A DNA stretch of 64,000 nt from Paenibacillus etheri. GTDB taxonomy: Bacteria > Bacillota > Bacilli > Paenibacillales > Paenibacillaceae. Both the position numbers and the translations under genes were made by a program. How positions within the stretch are numbered: the first letter of the stretch is position 1; each line of letters starts with the position of its first letter. Below the pieces are notes generated by a model. The model worked only from the letters and a program-made list of their open reading frames with translations. It searched no databases and was not told where the DNA came from. Where the stretch lies: assembly GCF_001012825.1 (NCBI RefSeq), contig NZ_LCZJ02000018.1, forward strand, positions 124,001 to 188,000. The letters are read 5' to 3'. Positions 6,237 through 15,761 of the stretch are shown here, one piece after another.

Positions 6237-9200
6237 ATGAAGAAGAAATTCGGCCTTAACTTTTTTAAACCGGTTGAAAGCTATTCCGGAAACTGGTCCA
6301 TTCTTGAAGAGAAAAACAGAGATTGGGAGAATATGTACCGCCAGCGCTGGTCTCACGATAAAGTAGTGCGCACCACTCACGGAGTCAACTGTACAGGCTC
6401 CTGCAGCTGGAAGGTGTTTGTGAAGAACGGAATCATCACTTGGGAGAACCAGCAGATCGACTATCCTTCCTGCGGGCCGGATATGCCGGAGTTTGAACCG
6501 CGCGGTTGTCCCCGCGGAGCTACCTTCTCGTGGTACGAATATAGTCCATTGCGCGTGAAATACCCGTACATTAGAGGGAAACTGTGGCGGCTGTGGCAAA
6601 CGGCGTTGAAGGAGCATGACAATTACATCGATGCCTGGGCCAGTATTGTTGAAGACCCCGAGAAGGCTAGCCAGTACAAGAAGGCGCGTGGTAAAGGTGG
6701 ACATATACGTGTGGCCTGGGACGACGCGCTGCGGCTGATCTCGGCCCAGCTGATCTACACGATCCGGAAATACGGTCCCGACCGCATCGCCGGCTTCACA
6801 CCGATTCCGGCCATGTCCATGGTCAGCTACGCATCCGGGGCTCGGTTCATATCACTATTAGGCGGTCAAATGCTCAGTTTCTATGACTGGTATGCCGATC
6901 TTCCTCCGGCTTCGCCGCAAATTTGGGGCGAGCAGACGGATGTTCCAGAATCTTCGGATTGGTACAACGCCGGTTACCTGATGATGTGGGGCTCTAACGT
7001 ACCGCTAACACGGACACCGGATGCCCACTTTATGACTGAAGTACGCTATAAGGGAACCAAAGTTGTGTCGGTCGCACCGGATCTCGCAGAGAATGTTAAA
7101 TTCGCCGACAACTGGCTGGCCCCGAATCCAGGGTCGGACGCAGCGCTTGCCCAGGCCATGACGCATGTCATCCTGCAAGAGTTCTACCAGGAACGTCAGG
7201 AGCCGATGTTCCTGAATTATGCGAAGCAATATACAGATATGCCGTTCCTGATTCTGCTTGACCCCCATGAGGATGCCCTTAAAGGCGGACGTTTCCTGCG
7301 GGCGAGTGATCTTGGAGATAACTCCCAGCACTCAGACTGGAAACCGGTAATCTTCGACGAGGCAGCTGGTGAGATGATGGTTCCGAACGGTACCATGGGG
7401 CAGCGCTGGGAGGAAGGCAAGAAGTGGAATCTGATCCTCGAGCGGGAAGACGGCAGTAAAGTGGAACCTGCCCTGACTATCGAAGGCCACGGGGAAGAGT
7501 GGACGGAAATCGTGTTCCCGTACTTCGATAATGCCGGCAACGGCACCTTCAGACGGGTGATTCCAGCCCGCAAAATACGGCTCGCCGACGGTACAGAACG
7601 TTTTGCCGCCACAGTATATGATCTGATGATGAGCCAGTATGGCGTCGCACGTATAGAAAGTCCTTTTAACGCCAAGGGGTACGAGGATCAATCCTCTTAT
7701 TACACCCCGGCATGGCAGGAGAAGATTACGACGGTGAAGGCGAGTGTCGTCGTTCAGATTGCCCGCGAATTTGCCCAGAATGCGATTGATACGGGTGGAC
7801 GCTCTATGATCATCATGGGCGCAGGGATTAACCACTGGTTCAACAGTGATACCATCTATCGTTCCATTCTGAATCTAGTGGTGCTGACCGCTTCCCAAGG
7901 TGTCAACGGCGGCGGCTGGGCGCATTACGTTGGCCAGGAGAAATGCCGTCCGATCGAAGGCTGGTCAACGGTTGCTTTTGCCAAGGACTGGCAAGGTCCG
8001 GCACGTCAGCAGAACGCGACTTCGTTCTTCTACTTCGCAACAGAGCAATGGCGTTATGAGGAGAGCGGCACGGATTCACTGAAATCGCCGACTGGAGGGG
8101 ATGTAGCTTACCAGCATCCGGCTGACTATAACGTATTGGCTGCCCGTCTCGGATGGCTGCCATCCTTCCCGCAATTCAACAAGAACAGTCTTCTGTTCGC
8201 CGAGGAAGCTGCGCAGCAAGGCAAGAAGACTAACAGCGAGATTATCAGTCACACCGTTGAAGAGATCAAATCACGGAAAACACGTTTTGCCGTGGAAGAT
8301 CCGGGTGCACCGGAAAACTTCCCCCGTTCATTGTTTATCTGGCGCTCGAACCTGATTTCAAGCTCTGCCAAAGGGCAGGAATACTTCATGAAGCATTTGC
8401 TCGGAGCTTCCGACGGTCTGCTGGCCGAGCCGAATGAAGAACAGAAACCGGAAGAGATTATCTGGCGTGAGGATGTCGAAGGTAAGCTCGATCTGATGGT
8501 TGCTCTGGATTTCCGGATGACCACAACACCGCTCTATGCAGATATCGTGCTGCCGGCCGCAACCTGGTACGAGAAAACAGATCTGTCGTCAACTGACATG
8601 CATCCATTTGTTCACCCGTTCAATCCGGCGGTTAATCCGCTGTGGGAATCCCGGTCGGACTGGGATATTTACCGCCAGCTGGCAGAGGTATTCTCCGAGA
8701 TGGCGAAGTCGCATCTGCCCGGCGTCTATAAGGATGTTGTGATGTCACCGCTGGGACACGACTCAGTCAGCGAAATTTCGCAGCCGATGGGTCTGGTCAA
8801 AGACTGGGCCAAGGGCGAAGTCCCGGCCATCCCGGGTAAAACCATGCCGAACTTCACGATTGTGGAGCGGGATTACACCCAGATTCATGACAAATACACT
8901 TCACTCGGACCGAATCTGGCAACCGGCAAAGCAGGCGCGCATGGCATCAGCTTCTCTGTCGCTGAAGAATACGAGGAACTCAAGAAGATCAGCGGCGTGC
9001 ATTACGATGAATCGATCAAGAACGGGCTGCCGAAGCTGCTAACCGCCCGTCAGGCCGCAGATACCATTCTTCATCTGTCTTCAGCCACCAACGGCCGCGT
9101 ATCCCAGAAGGCTTATGCTGCAGCGGAGAAGGATTCAGGTGTAGAGCTGAGGGATATCTCGGCAGACCGGGCAGCCGAAAAAATTACGTTCCAGAGCATT

Positions 9201-9911
9201 ACCGCACAGCCTCGCGAAGTCATTCCGACCCCGGTATTCAGCGGTTCGAACAAGCAGGGACGGCGTTATTCCCCGTTCACCACGAATATTGAACGTCTCG
9301 TTCCGTTCCGGACGCTGACGGGAAGACAGCATTTCTACATTGACCATGAAATCTTCCAGCAGTTCGGCGAAGCGCTTCCGGTCTACAAGCCGACGCTGCC
9401 TCCGATGGTCTTCGGACCGCGTGACAAGGAAGTGAAGGGTGGACAGGATTCTCTGGTTCTGAGATATCTGACACCGCACGGGAAATGGAATATCCACTCG
9501 ACCTATCAGGATAACCAGCACATGCTGACGTTGTTTCGGGGCGGTCCAACCGTGTGGATCAATAATGAGGATGCTGCGGCACATCACATTGCGGATAATG
9601 ACTGGCTCGAAGTCTACAACCGTAACGGTGTCGTAACTGCACGCGCGGTGGTCAGTCACCGGATGCCGAGAGGCACCATGTTTATGTACCATGCCCAGGA
9701 CAAGCACATTCAAGTACCGGGTTCCGAAATTACGGATACGCGCGGCGGAAGCCACAATGCGCCTACCCGTATTCATCTGAAGCCTACCCAGATGGTCGGC
9801 GGATACGCACAGCTCAGCTACGGTTTTAACTACTATGGTCCGATCGGCAACCAGCGTGATGTCTACGTAGCCGTCCGCAAAATGAAGGAGGTCAACTGGC
9901 TTGAAAATTAA
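6237..9911 (+). CDS. narG: Respiratory nitrate reductase, alpha (catalytic) subunit
   Basis: The 1224-aa protein is full-length NarG, the Mo-bis-MGD subunit that reduces nitrate to nitrite on the inner membrane face. The N-terminal FS0 cluster region HGVNCTGSCSW (His plus Cys ligands) and the later PSCGP and CPRGATFSW segments are present. The active-site YADLPPASPQIWGEQTDVPE region carries the aspartate Mo ligand. It has no Tat leader, as is usual for NarG. GAAAGGAG lies 12 bases before the ATG; a stop codon just upstream rules out an earlier start in this frame. narH overlaps its end. Expression is probably controlled by nreABC downstream and the inverted repeats upstream. Confidence 0.97.
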   Translation: MKKKFGLNFFKPVESYSGNWSILEEKNRDWENMYRQRWSHDKVVRTTHGVNCTGSCSWKVFVKNGIITWENQQIDYPSCGPDMPEFEPRGCPRGATFSWYEYSPLRVKYPYIRGKLWRLWQTALKEHDNYIDAWASIVEDPEKASQYKKARGKGGHIRVAWDDALRLISAQLIYTIRKYGPDRIAGFTPIPAMSMVSYASGARFISLLGGQMLSFYDWYADLPPASPQIWGEQTDVPESSDWYNAGYLMMWGSNVPLTRTPDAHFMTEVRYKGTKVVSVAPDLAENVKFADNWLAPNPGSDAALAQAMTHVILQEFYQERQEPMFLNYAKQYTDMPFLILLDPHEDALKGGRFLRASDLGDNSQHSDWKPVIFDEAAGEMMVPNGTMGQRWEEGKKWNLILEREDGSKVEPALTIEGHGEEWTEIVFPYFDNAGNGTFRRVIPARKIRLADGTERFAATVYDLMMSQYGVARIESPFNAKGYEDQSSYYTPAWQEKITTVKASVVVQIAREFAQNAIDTGGRSMIIMGAGINHWFNSDTIYRSILNLVVLTASQGVNGGGWAHYVGQEKCRPIEGWSTVAFAKDWQGPARQQNATSFFYFATEQWRYEESGTDSLKSPTGGDVAYQHPADYNVLAARLGWLPSFPQFNKNSLLFAEEAAQQGKKTNSEIISHTVEEIKSRKTRFAVEDPGAPENFPRSLFIWRSNLISSSAKGQEYFMKHLLGASDGLLAEPNEEQKPEEIIWREDVEGKLDLMVALDFRMTTTPLYADIVLPAATWYEKTDLSSTDMHPFVHPFNPAVNPLWESRSDWDIYRQLAEVFSEMAKSHLPGVYKDVVMSPLGHDSVSEISQPMGLVKDWAKGEVPAIPGKTMPNFTIVERDYTQIHDKYTSLGPNLATGKAGAHGISFSVAEEYEELKKISGVHYDESIKNGLPKLLTARQAADTILHLSSATNGRVSQKAYAAAEKDSGVELRDISADRAAEKITFQSITAQPREVIPTPVFSGSNKQGRRYSPFTTNIERLVPFRTLTGRQHFYIDHEIFQQFGEALPVYKPTLPPMVFGPRDKEVKGGQDSLVLRYLTPHGKWNIHSTYQDNQHMLTLFRGGPTVWINNEDAAAHHIADNDWLEVYNRNGVVTARAVVSHRMPRGTMFMYHAQDKHIQVPGSEITDTRGGSHNAPTRIHLKPTQMVGGYAQLSYGFNYYGPIGNQRDVYVAVRKMKEVNWLEN

Positions 9912-11472
9912 AGCGCAAGTTGCAATGGTAATGAATCTGGATAAATGCATCGGCTGCCATACCTGCAGCGTGACCTGCAAGACGACCTGGACGAACCGCA
10001 AGGGTGCGGAATATATGTGGTTCAATAACGTGGAAACGAAGCCCGGAATCGGTTATCCGAAACGCTGGGAAGACCAGGAGCTCTACAAAGGCGGCTGGCA
10101 GCTCCGCAAGGGGAAGCTGGAGCTGAAATCCGGTAATAAGCTGTCCAAGATTGCGCTCGGCAAAATCTTCTACAACCCCGACATGCCGGAGATGAAGGAT
10201 TATTATGAGCCGTGGACTTATAACTACGAGCATCTGACGAATGCGGGGGAACAAAAGCATTCCCCGGTGGCGCGGGCTCATTCTGCTGTAACAGGCGAGA
10301 AAATGGATCTGGAATGGGGACCGAACTGGGAGGATGATCTGGCGGGAGCGCATGTAACCGGCCCGCTTGACCCGAATATCCAGAAGATCGAGGAAGAAAT
10401 TAAATTCAACTTCGAGAAATCGTTCATGATCTATTTGCCGCGACTCTGTGAGCACTGCCTGAATCCAAGCTGTGTCGCCTCCTGCCCTTCAGGTGCCATG
10501 TACAAACGGGATGAAGACGGGATTGTTCTGGTCGACCAGGAAGCCTGCCGCGGCTGGAGATATTGCATGACTGGCTGTCCGTATAAAAAAGTGTATTTCA
10601 ACTGGCAGACCAACAAAGCGGAGAAGTGTACCTTCTGTTTCCCGCGTGTGGAAGCAGGTCTGCCTACGGTATGCTCCGAGACCTGTACAGGCAGGATCCG
10701 CTATCTCGGGGTTCTGCTGTATGATGCCGACAAGGTTCTTGATGCCGCATCTACCCCAGACGAGAAAGATTTGTACAAAGCACAATGTGATCTGTTCATG
10801 AATCCGCATGATCCGGAAGTCATTGCCCAGGCGAGAAAAGACGGTATCTCTGAGGATTGGCTGGAGGCAGCCCAGAACTCACCGGTCTATAAGCTGGCGA
10901 TTGAGCACAAGCTGGCCTTCCCGCTTCACCCGGAATACCGCACACTGCCAATGGTGTGGTATGTGCCGCCGCTTAGCCCGATCATGAATTATTTTGAAGG
11001 TAAAGATTCGCTGAAGAATCCCGATATGATTTTCCCGGCCATCGAAGAGATGCGCACACCGATCCAGTATCTGGCGAACATGCTGACCGCAGGCGATACG
11101 CAGACCGTCAAAGAAGCCCTGCAGCGGATGGCCATGATGCGCTCCTACATGCGCGCTAAATCCTCAGGCCAAGGGTTCGACACTGGCCGTCTTGAACGTG
11201 TCGATATGACCGCACAGCAGACAGAGGAAATGTACCGGCTGCTCGCGATTGCCAACTATGAAGACCGTTTCGTGATCCCAACCTCCCACAAGGAGCAGCA
11301 CATGAACCCTTATCGTGCCCAGGGCTCGGCTGGTTATGGAAACGGGATGGGCGATATGGGCTCCGGCTCCGGCTGTGACGGCTGCGGACCTGCCAGCTCT
11401 GCCGGCGACACGATGAAGACCGGCAAGGAAATGTATGAAGAGAATTTCTACGGGGGGATTTGGCGTGATTGA
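9901..11472 (+). CDS. narH: Respiratory nitrate reductase, beta (iron-sulfur) subunit
   Basis: The 523-aa NarH relays electrons between NarI and NarG through four Fe-S clusters. Four Cys groups are visible: CIGCHTCSVTCK at the N-terminus, CEHCLNPSCVASCP, CRGWRYCMTGCPYKK (the Trp-containing group of the 3Fe-4S cluster), and CTFCFPR with the later CSETCTGR. It starts with TTG at 9901, 11 bases inside narG, after the strong AAGGAGG at 9885-9891. The C-terminus adds a Gly/Cys-rich stretch (GSGSGCDGCGPASS) before the end, an unusual low-complexity tail. It overlaps narJ. Confidence 0.97.
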   Translation: MKIKAQVAMVMNLDKCIGCHTCSVTCKTTWTNRKGAEYMWFNNVETKPGIGYPKRWEDQELYKGGWQLRKGKLELKSGNKLSKIALGKIFYNPDMPEMKDYYEPWTYNYEHLTNAGEQKHSPVARAHSAVTGEKMDLEWGPNWEDDLAGAHVTGPLDPNIQKIEEEIKFNFEKSFMIYLPRLCEHCLNPSCVASCPSGAMYKRDEDGIVLVDQEACRGWRYCMTGCPYKKVYFNWQTNKAEKCTFCFPRVEAGLPTVCSETCTGRIRYLGVLLYDADKVLDAASTPDEKDLYKAQCDLFMNPHDPEVIAQARKDGISEDWLEAAQNSPVYKLAIEHKLAFPLHPEYRTLPMVWYVPPLSPIMNYFEGKDSLKNPDMIFPAIEEMRTPIQYLANMLTAGDTQTVKEALQRMAMMRSYMRAKSSGQGFDTGRLERVDMTAQQTEEMYRLLAIANYEDRFVIPTSHKEQHMNPYRAQGSAGYGNGMGDMGSGSGCDGCGPASSAGDTMKTGKEMYEENFYGGIWRD

Positions 11473-12031
11473 TCTGATTAAACTGCATGATTACAAGGAA
11501 TCCTTCGGTTATTTCGCCCTGCAGCTCATGTACCCGGAGAAGCTGGACTTTCATCCGGCTTTTCTGGAAGAGGCGTTTGACAGCACACATCCGGGTTATG
11601 CCCATGTGCATACCTATTGGAAGCAAATGCAGAGCTTCAGCCTGGATGAGATTCAGGAGAGGTATGCCGCTACATTTGATTTTCAGAAGGACTGCGCCCT
11701 GTATATGACCTATTTCAAATTTGAGGAGGCCAAGGAACGGGGGCAAATGCTCGCCAAGTTGAAGCTTCTGTACGAAATGTTCAATCTGGAAATGCCGGAG
11801 GGAGAACTACCTGATTATTTGCCGCTTATGTGTGAATTTCTATATGCCGCGCAGTGGCTGGAAGTCCCGGGAGCGCCGGAGAATTTCCGGATGCTGATAG
11901 CGATTCTTGAAGATGGTACGTATCATCTGGTCAAGGCTCTGGAACGAAACGAAAGTCCCTATTTCCATCTGGTCAAGGGATTGCGCGAAACATTCAAAGC
12001 TTGTGCTGAACAGGAGGCCCTGAATCAATGA
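11465..12031 (+). CDS. narJ: Nitrate reductase assembly chaperone
   Basis: The 188-aa protein is the NarJ/TorD-type chaperone that keeps NarGH cofactor-competent until membrane docking; it is not part of the final enzyme. The helical pattern with FGYFALQLMYPEKLDF, TYFKFEEAKERGQML and YLPLMCEFLY is typical. I choose GTG at 11465, 7 bases after a GGGGGG ribosome site and overlapping narH by 8 bases. An ATG at 11435 in the same frame is a weaker alternative that would add 10 residues inside narH. It ends overlapping the narI start codon. Confidence 0.93.
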   Translation: MIDLIKLHDYKESFGYFALQLMYPEKLDFHPAFLEEAFDSTHPGYAHVHTYWKQMQSFSLDEIQERYAATFDFQKDCALYMTYFKFEEAKERGQMLAKLKLLYEMFNLEMPEGELPDYLPLMCEFLYAAQWLEVPGAPENFRMLIAILEDGTYHLVKALERNESPYFHLVKGLRETFKACAEQEALNQ

Positions 12032-12714
12032 ATATGTTGGGTCAGTTTTTATGGGTCATTTTCCCCTACATGTGTATGGTGGTCTTTATCGGCGGTCATA
12101 TTTTCCGTTACCGTAAGGATCAGTTTAACTGGACGGCCAAATCGAGTGAATTTATTGAAAAAAAACAACTCAAATTCGGCAGCATTCTGTTCCATCTCGG
12201 AATTATGCCGGTTATCCTGGGCCATATTGGCGGTCTCGCTGTTCCGAAATCATGGCTCGAGGCCATCGGCATAAGTGATCATCTCTACCACATCGGCGCG
12301 GTATACATCGGGGGAATCTTCGGTGCAGCCACACTGCTCGGGATGCTGATTCTGACTTCTCGGCGCTTTACGCTTAAGAATGTCCGCCGGCTCAGCAGTG
12401 CATCGGACCTGATCGTCAACTCACTCCTTCTGTTTATCGTGTTTATGGGGATGTACTCTACCATAGTAACGAATGCCGTACAGCCTGAGTTTGACTACCG
12501 CGATACAATTTCTGTCTGGTTCCGCAGCCTGTTCATGTTCCGTCCGGACCCGTCACTGATGAGTGATGTGCCGTTTTCCTTCAAGCTTCACATCCTTTCA
12601 GGGTTTGCGATCTTTGCCTTTTGGCCGTTCACCCGGCTGGTCCATGTATGGAGTGTTCCGTTGAATTATATAGGCAGAAGTTATATCCTATACAGAAGAA
12701 ATAAATCGAATTAA
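12028..12714 (+). CDS. narI: Respiratory nitrate reductase, gamma (cytochrome b) subunit
   Basis: The 228-aa NarI is a five-helix membrane protein that takes electrons from menaquinol through two b hemes and anchors NarGH. Hydrophobic helices are evident (FLWVIFPYMCMVVFI, then ILFHLGIMPVILGHIGGLAV and so on), with histidines in GGHIF, FHLG, GHIGG, and near the C-terminus FTRLVHVWSVP. The start ATG overlaps the narJ stop in an ATGA arrangement after AGGAGG, so narJ and narI are translationally coupled. Confidence 0.96.
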   Translation: MNMLGQFLWVIFPYMCMVVFIGGHIFRYRKDQFNWTAKSSEFIEKKQLKFGSILFHLGIMPVILGHIGGLAVPKSWLEAIGISDHLYHIGAVYIGGIFGAATLLGMLILTSRRFTLKNVRRLSSASDLIVNSLLLFIVFMGMYSTIVTNAVQPEFDYRDTISVWFRSLFMFRPDPSLMSDVPFSFKLHILSGFAIFAFWPFTRLVHVWSVPLNYIGRSYILYRRNKSN

Positions 12715-12765
12715 CGGAAAGAGCCGGGTGAATTTCTTTCCCTGTTCAAATGAGGAGAGAAAACG

Positions 12766-13224
12766 ATGATAAATAAGGTGGATTACCAAATCGAGCTTGA
12801 CCAGATCCGCGTAGCTCTAGGATATGACTTCATGTCGCTGGCTCTTGCTGAACCGGCGGAATATGACTATGTCATCCGGTGGAAATACGCCTCAGGGAAC
12901 ACAAATGACCGTTACAAACGGATTGTACTTCAATCTGGCAGAGGGATTGCAGGCATCGTGTTCAAGACCGGCAAACCGTTCTTAATCCCTTCTGTGCAGA
13001 AAGATGTGAAGCCTGATACCTTGTTTAATTATCCCATTACTAAGATGGAGAATTTGAACAGCATTGGTGCTGTACCGGTGTGGAATGATGCCCGCGTCGC
13101 AGGCGTGCTTCTGGGCGGTTTCAGGGGTGAACGGCAGGTAACCGCTGAAATGCTGAGAGACCTGGACAGGGCAGCACGTAAGGGGATTGGAGACTTGAAC
13201 GGGAAGGAATTGTTGCTCAGTTGA
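12766..13224 (+). CDS. nreA: GAF-domain nitrate sensor
   Basis: The 152-aa protein is a single GAF domain (RWKYASGNTNDRYKRIVL, GRGIAGIVFKTGKPFLI, GAVPVWNDARVAGVLLGGFRG). In Staphylococcus, NreA binds nitrate and restrains the kinase NreB when nitrate is absent. Position and size match: directly upstream of an NreB-like kinase with cysteines and an NreC-like regulator. A GAGGAG site precedes the ATG, and the gene ends overlapping the nreB start (TGATG). Nitrate binding is assumed from homology. Confidence 0.85.
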   Translation: MINKVDYQIELDQIRVALGYDFMSLALAEPAEYDYVIRWKYASGNTNDRYKRIVLQSGRGIAGIVFKTGKPFLIPSVQKDVKPDTLFNYPITKMENLNSIGAVPVWNDARVAGVLLGGFRGERQVTAEMLRDLDRAARKGIGDLNGKELLLS

Positions 13225-14288
13225 TGACACCCGGAATGGATCTGCGGAGCCTGCTCATGACGAAGCTGTTTGAGAACAGCTCGGAGGCGATGTTCTTTTT
13301 TGACCGGCAAGGGAAAGCCCTGGCGCTGAATCCGGCTGCCGAGAACATCGTTGACCAGGATATCCTGAAGCAGTTGTATCAGGGAAATCCGGAGGCACTA
13401 TGCGGGACCTGCCGGGGATACACTAGTGAGACGGAGCTCCGCACATGTCTTAATTGTTACTTTCATACACCGGACTCAGAGGAGTTTACCTCTTATCAAG
13501 TCTATCTGGAGACGAAAGATAAGGGGATTGTCCCGTATGCCGCTACCTTTCACACGATAGATGACGAGAATGGTATCAGAGTGTTTATGCTCAGGGATCT
13601 AAGCAGACAGTTCACGACACAAGAGAAGTTCTACCAGAACAAGATGATGAAGCATATCATTGAGGCGCAGGAGAATGAACGTAAGCGGATATCCCGTGAA
13701 CTGCATGACAGCGTTGCCCAAGAGCTGATGAGTGCCGTGATTGATCTGCGGGTGCTCAAATATATGACAGCCGATGAACAGCTGCTCAAGAAGGTGAAGC
13801 AGACCGAAGTATCCATGACAAGGCTACTGAATGATATCCGCAACCTTTCAGTGGAGCTCAGGCCGGCTGCACTTGATGATTTCGGGCTGGAGGCAGCATT
13901 CCGGTCACACTTTAAGCGGATGGAACAAAGCTATGGCCTAATAATTGAATATGAGTCCCGGCTTTTAGATAAACGGTATGAGAGTGAGATTGAGACCGTC
14001 ATGTACCGTGTGTGCCAGGAAGCTGTGTTGAACGCCCTGAAGTATGCCCAGGTAGACAGCGTCAAAGTATCTCTTACAGAGAATGACGGTGTGCTGCGGC
14101 TTCTGATTAAGGATGAGGGAACAGGCTTCATTCAGGGAGGCGAACCCAATGGAACCGGACTTGGCCTTTTTGGCATGCAGGAACGGGCGGAGCTGGTGGG
14201 CGGCACCTTCACCGTAGATTCAGGAATAGGCAGGGGTACAACAATTCTTTTGCAGGTACCAGTAGGATTATCCCGAGGAAAGGAATGA
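13224..14288 (+). CDS. nreB: Oxygen-sensing histidine kinase with Fe-S PAS domain
   Basis: The 354-aa cytoplasmic kinase has an N-terminal PAS domain holding four cysteines, Cys60, Cys63, Cys75 and Cys78 (C-x2-C-x11-C-x2-C). In staphylococcal NreB such a set binds an oxygen-labile [4Fe-4S] cluster that activates the kinase without oxygen. The HisKA_3 box [11 protein letters not shown] carries phospho-acceptor His161. The ATP domain has [18 protein letters not shown] and [12 protein letters not shown] use ATG 13224, overlapping the nreA stop; a TTG at 13221 and an ATG at 13236 are also in frame. Its partner is the next gene. Confidence 0.9.
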   Translation: MTPGMDLRSLLMTKLFENSSEAMFFFDRQGKALALNPAAENIVDQDILKQLYQGNPEALCGTCRGYTSETELRTCLNCYFHTPDSEEFTSYQVYLETKDKGIVPYAATFHTIDDENGIRVFMLRDLSRQFTTQEKFYQNKMMKHIIEAQENERKRISRELHDSVAQELMSAVIDLRVLKYMTADEQLLKKVKQTEVSMTRLLNDIRNLSVELRPAALDDFGLEAAFRSHFKRMEQSYGLIIEYESRLLDKRYESEIETVMYRVCQEAVLNALKYAQVDSVKVSLTENDGVLRLLIKDEGTGFIQGGEPNGTGLGLFGMQERAELVGGTFTVDSGIGRGTTILLQVPVGLSRGKE

Positions 14289-14295
14289 GCTTCTG

Positions 14296-14943
14296 ATGAA
14301 GATCGTCATTGCAGACGACCATGCGATCGTACGGAGCGGGTTCTCCATGATTCTCAATTTTCAGGATGATATAGAAGTGATCGGAGCGGCGGCAGACGGG
14401 AGGGAAGCTTATATACTGGTTGCCAAATTCCGGCCGGATATTCTGATTATGGATTTAAGCATGCCTCCGGGCGAAAGTGGGCTGGTGGCAACCGGGAAGA
14501 TTAAAGAGGATTATCCCGATACCAAAATCCTGATTCTGACGATGCATGACGATGATGAATACCTCTTTCATGTATTGAAGAATGGGGCCTCCGGTTATGT
14601 TCTCAAAAGCGCCCCAGACGAGGAGCTTTTGCTGGCCATTCGGACCATTTATGAAGGTGGCACCTATATCCATCCTAAGATGGCGACCTCGCTGGTCCGT
14701 GAATTTATTAAGCAGGACAAATCCGCCGGCACAGAGGATCTGTTTGAGCTGTTGTCCAAACGGGAACTGGAGATCCTGCCGCTTATCGCCAAGGGATACG
14801 GGAACAAGGAAATCGCAGAGAAGCTGTTTATTTCAGTAAAAACGGTGGAAGCCCACAAAGCGAAAATTATGGAGAAGTTAAACCTTAAAAGCAGACCGGA
14901 GCTGGTCGAGTATGCTTTAAGGAAAAAAATGCTGGATTTCTGA
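14296..14943 (+). CDS. nreC: NarL/LuxR-family response regulator
   Basis: The 215-aa regulator has a receiver domain ([16 protein letters not shown], phospho-acceptor Asp53 in ILIMDLSMP, Lys in VLKSAP) and a C-terminal LuxR-type helix-turn-helix ([22 protein letters not shown], then [16 protein letters not shown]). It is the cognate regulator of the NreB-like kinase, 7 bases upstream, and is expected to activate narG and narK. Candidate dyads occur upstream of both. AAAGGA at the end of nreB serves as the ribosome site. Confidence 0.9.
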   Translation: MKIVIADDHAIVRSGFSMILNFQDDIEVIGAAADGREAYILVAKFRPDILIMDLSMPPGESGLVATGKIKEDYPDTKILILTMHDDDEYLFHVLKNGASGYVLKSAPDEELLLAIRTIYEGGTYIHPKMATSLVREFIKQDKSAGTEDLFELLSKRELEILPLIAKGYGNKEIAEKLFISVKTVEAHKAKIMEKLNLKSRPELVEYALRKKMLDF

Positions 14944-14966
14944 CCGGCAAATGGAGGTATAGCAGG

Positions 14967-15500
14967 ATGCCGGAATATACAGGGCTCAAGTTTACGATGC
15001 CCGCCATGCGTATTCTTGAGAATGAACACCGCTATTTATCTTTTCTGCTGGAAGAGTGGCATGCTCTCGTACTCTGGTTTGAACAGGAGCAGCTCGCTCT
15101 GGAAGAAGCCAGAACACAGCTTCATAAGCTGCGTAAGGCAATTCTGGAGTTTACTGATCCGCTGAAGAAGCACACTGAGAAGGAAGAAACACATTTCTTT
15201 CCGCTGCTGGGCACTTATATCGGCTTTGAACAAGGACCGCTGGTCGGCATCCAGGAGGAGCACCGCGAGATTGACGGATATATAAGGCATTTCCTGCATC
15301 ACACAGAGGGCAATATAAATATAGATCTGCTGCCGCTTGAGGATATCCGTGCAGCTGTTAAGGATGCAGGGGAGGCTTTTGAAGTTCTGATGGTACATTT
15401 TCTCAAAGAAGAGACTGTCATTTACCCGATGGCCGAGCATCAGCTGAGTCCGAAAGACAAAGAACGGTTAAGCCAACAACTGAATACGCTCATTACGTGA
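14967..15500 (+). CDS. Hemerythrin-like domain protein
   Basis: The 177-aa protein shows the hemerythrin pattern: ILENEHRYLSFLL, KKHTEKEETHFFPLL, IQEEHREIDGYIRHFLHH and VHFLKEETVIYPMAEH, giving the His and Glu ligands for a di-iron site. It follows nreC by 23 bases in the same operon and is closed by a terminator. The position suggests a role in oxygen or nitric oxide handling or Fe-S maintenance during nitrate respiration, similar to ScdA/YtfE-type proteins, although the ScdA N-terminal domain is absent. Confidence 0.8.
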   Translation: MPEYTGLKFTMPAMRILENEHRYLSFLLEEWHALVLWFEQEQLALEEARTQLHKLRKAILEFTDPLKKHTEKEETHFFPLLGTYIGFEQGPLVGIQEEHREIDGYIRHFLHHTEGNINIDLLPLEDIRAAVKDAGEAFEVLMVHFLKEETVIYPMAEHQLSPKDKERLSQQLNTLIT

Positions 15501-15508
15501 CAATGAAC

Positions 15509-15538
15509 AGGCTGCTCCTACTTGGGGCAGCCTTTTTT
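15509..15538 (+). terminator. Terminator closing the nar-nre operon
   Basis: GGCTGCTCC pairs with GGGGCAGCC around a short loop and is followed directly by six T residues. Confidence 0.85.
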
Positions 15539-15641
15539 GGTCTTTTTAAGAGAGTAGATAAGGTATTATGTTTCGTTTGTGACAGGAGTGAATAAGTTCT
15601 GGAGCAAGGCTCCGCTATGTGGGTTTATTTTATTTTCAGGG

Positions 15642-15672
15642 TTTCCCCTGTCAGGGAAAGGGGACTCCCCTA
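15642..15672. promoter_or_regulatory. Two adjacent dyads upstream of narK, candidate NreC sites
   Basis: TTTCCC-N6-GGGAAA (15642-15659) abuts AGGGGACTCCCCTA (15659-15672), which fits the staphylococcal NreC dyad TAGGG-N4-CCCTA at 12 of 14 positions when aligned on GGG-N4-CCC. A possible -10 (TACAAT) lies about 30 bases downstream. The distance to narK and the regulator genes nearby support a role in nitrate/anaerobic control, but binding is inferred. Confidence 0.5.
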
Positions 15673-15761
15673 TATCTGAGCCGTGGGACCGGCGGATACA
15701 ATGAGTACAGGAAGTATTGGTATGAATAATCAAGAGAATAAACGGCGAAAAGGTGAGTCGA

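Noticed and set aside
5682-6704. Several overlapping open frames on both strands around the hemerythrin/narG spacer
   Set aside because: They overlap each other, cover the repeat-rich spacer and narG start, and encode no domain; taken as chance frames.
7005-7835. Antisense frames within narG
   Set aside because: They mirror narG codons and have no initiation signals.
9135-10025. Long antisense open frame (296 codons) opposite the narG end and narH start
   Set aside because: It is a by-product of GC-rich codon use in narGH; no ribosome site, no recognisable domain, and both sense genes are certain.
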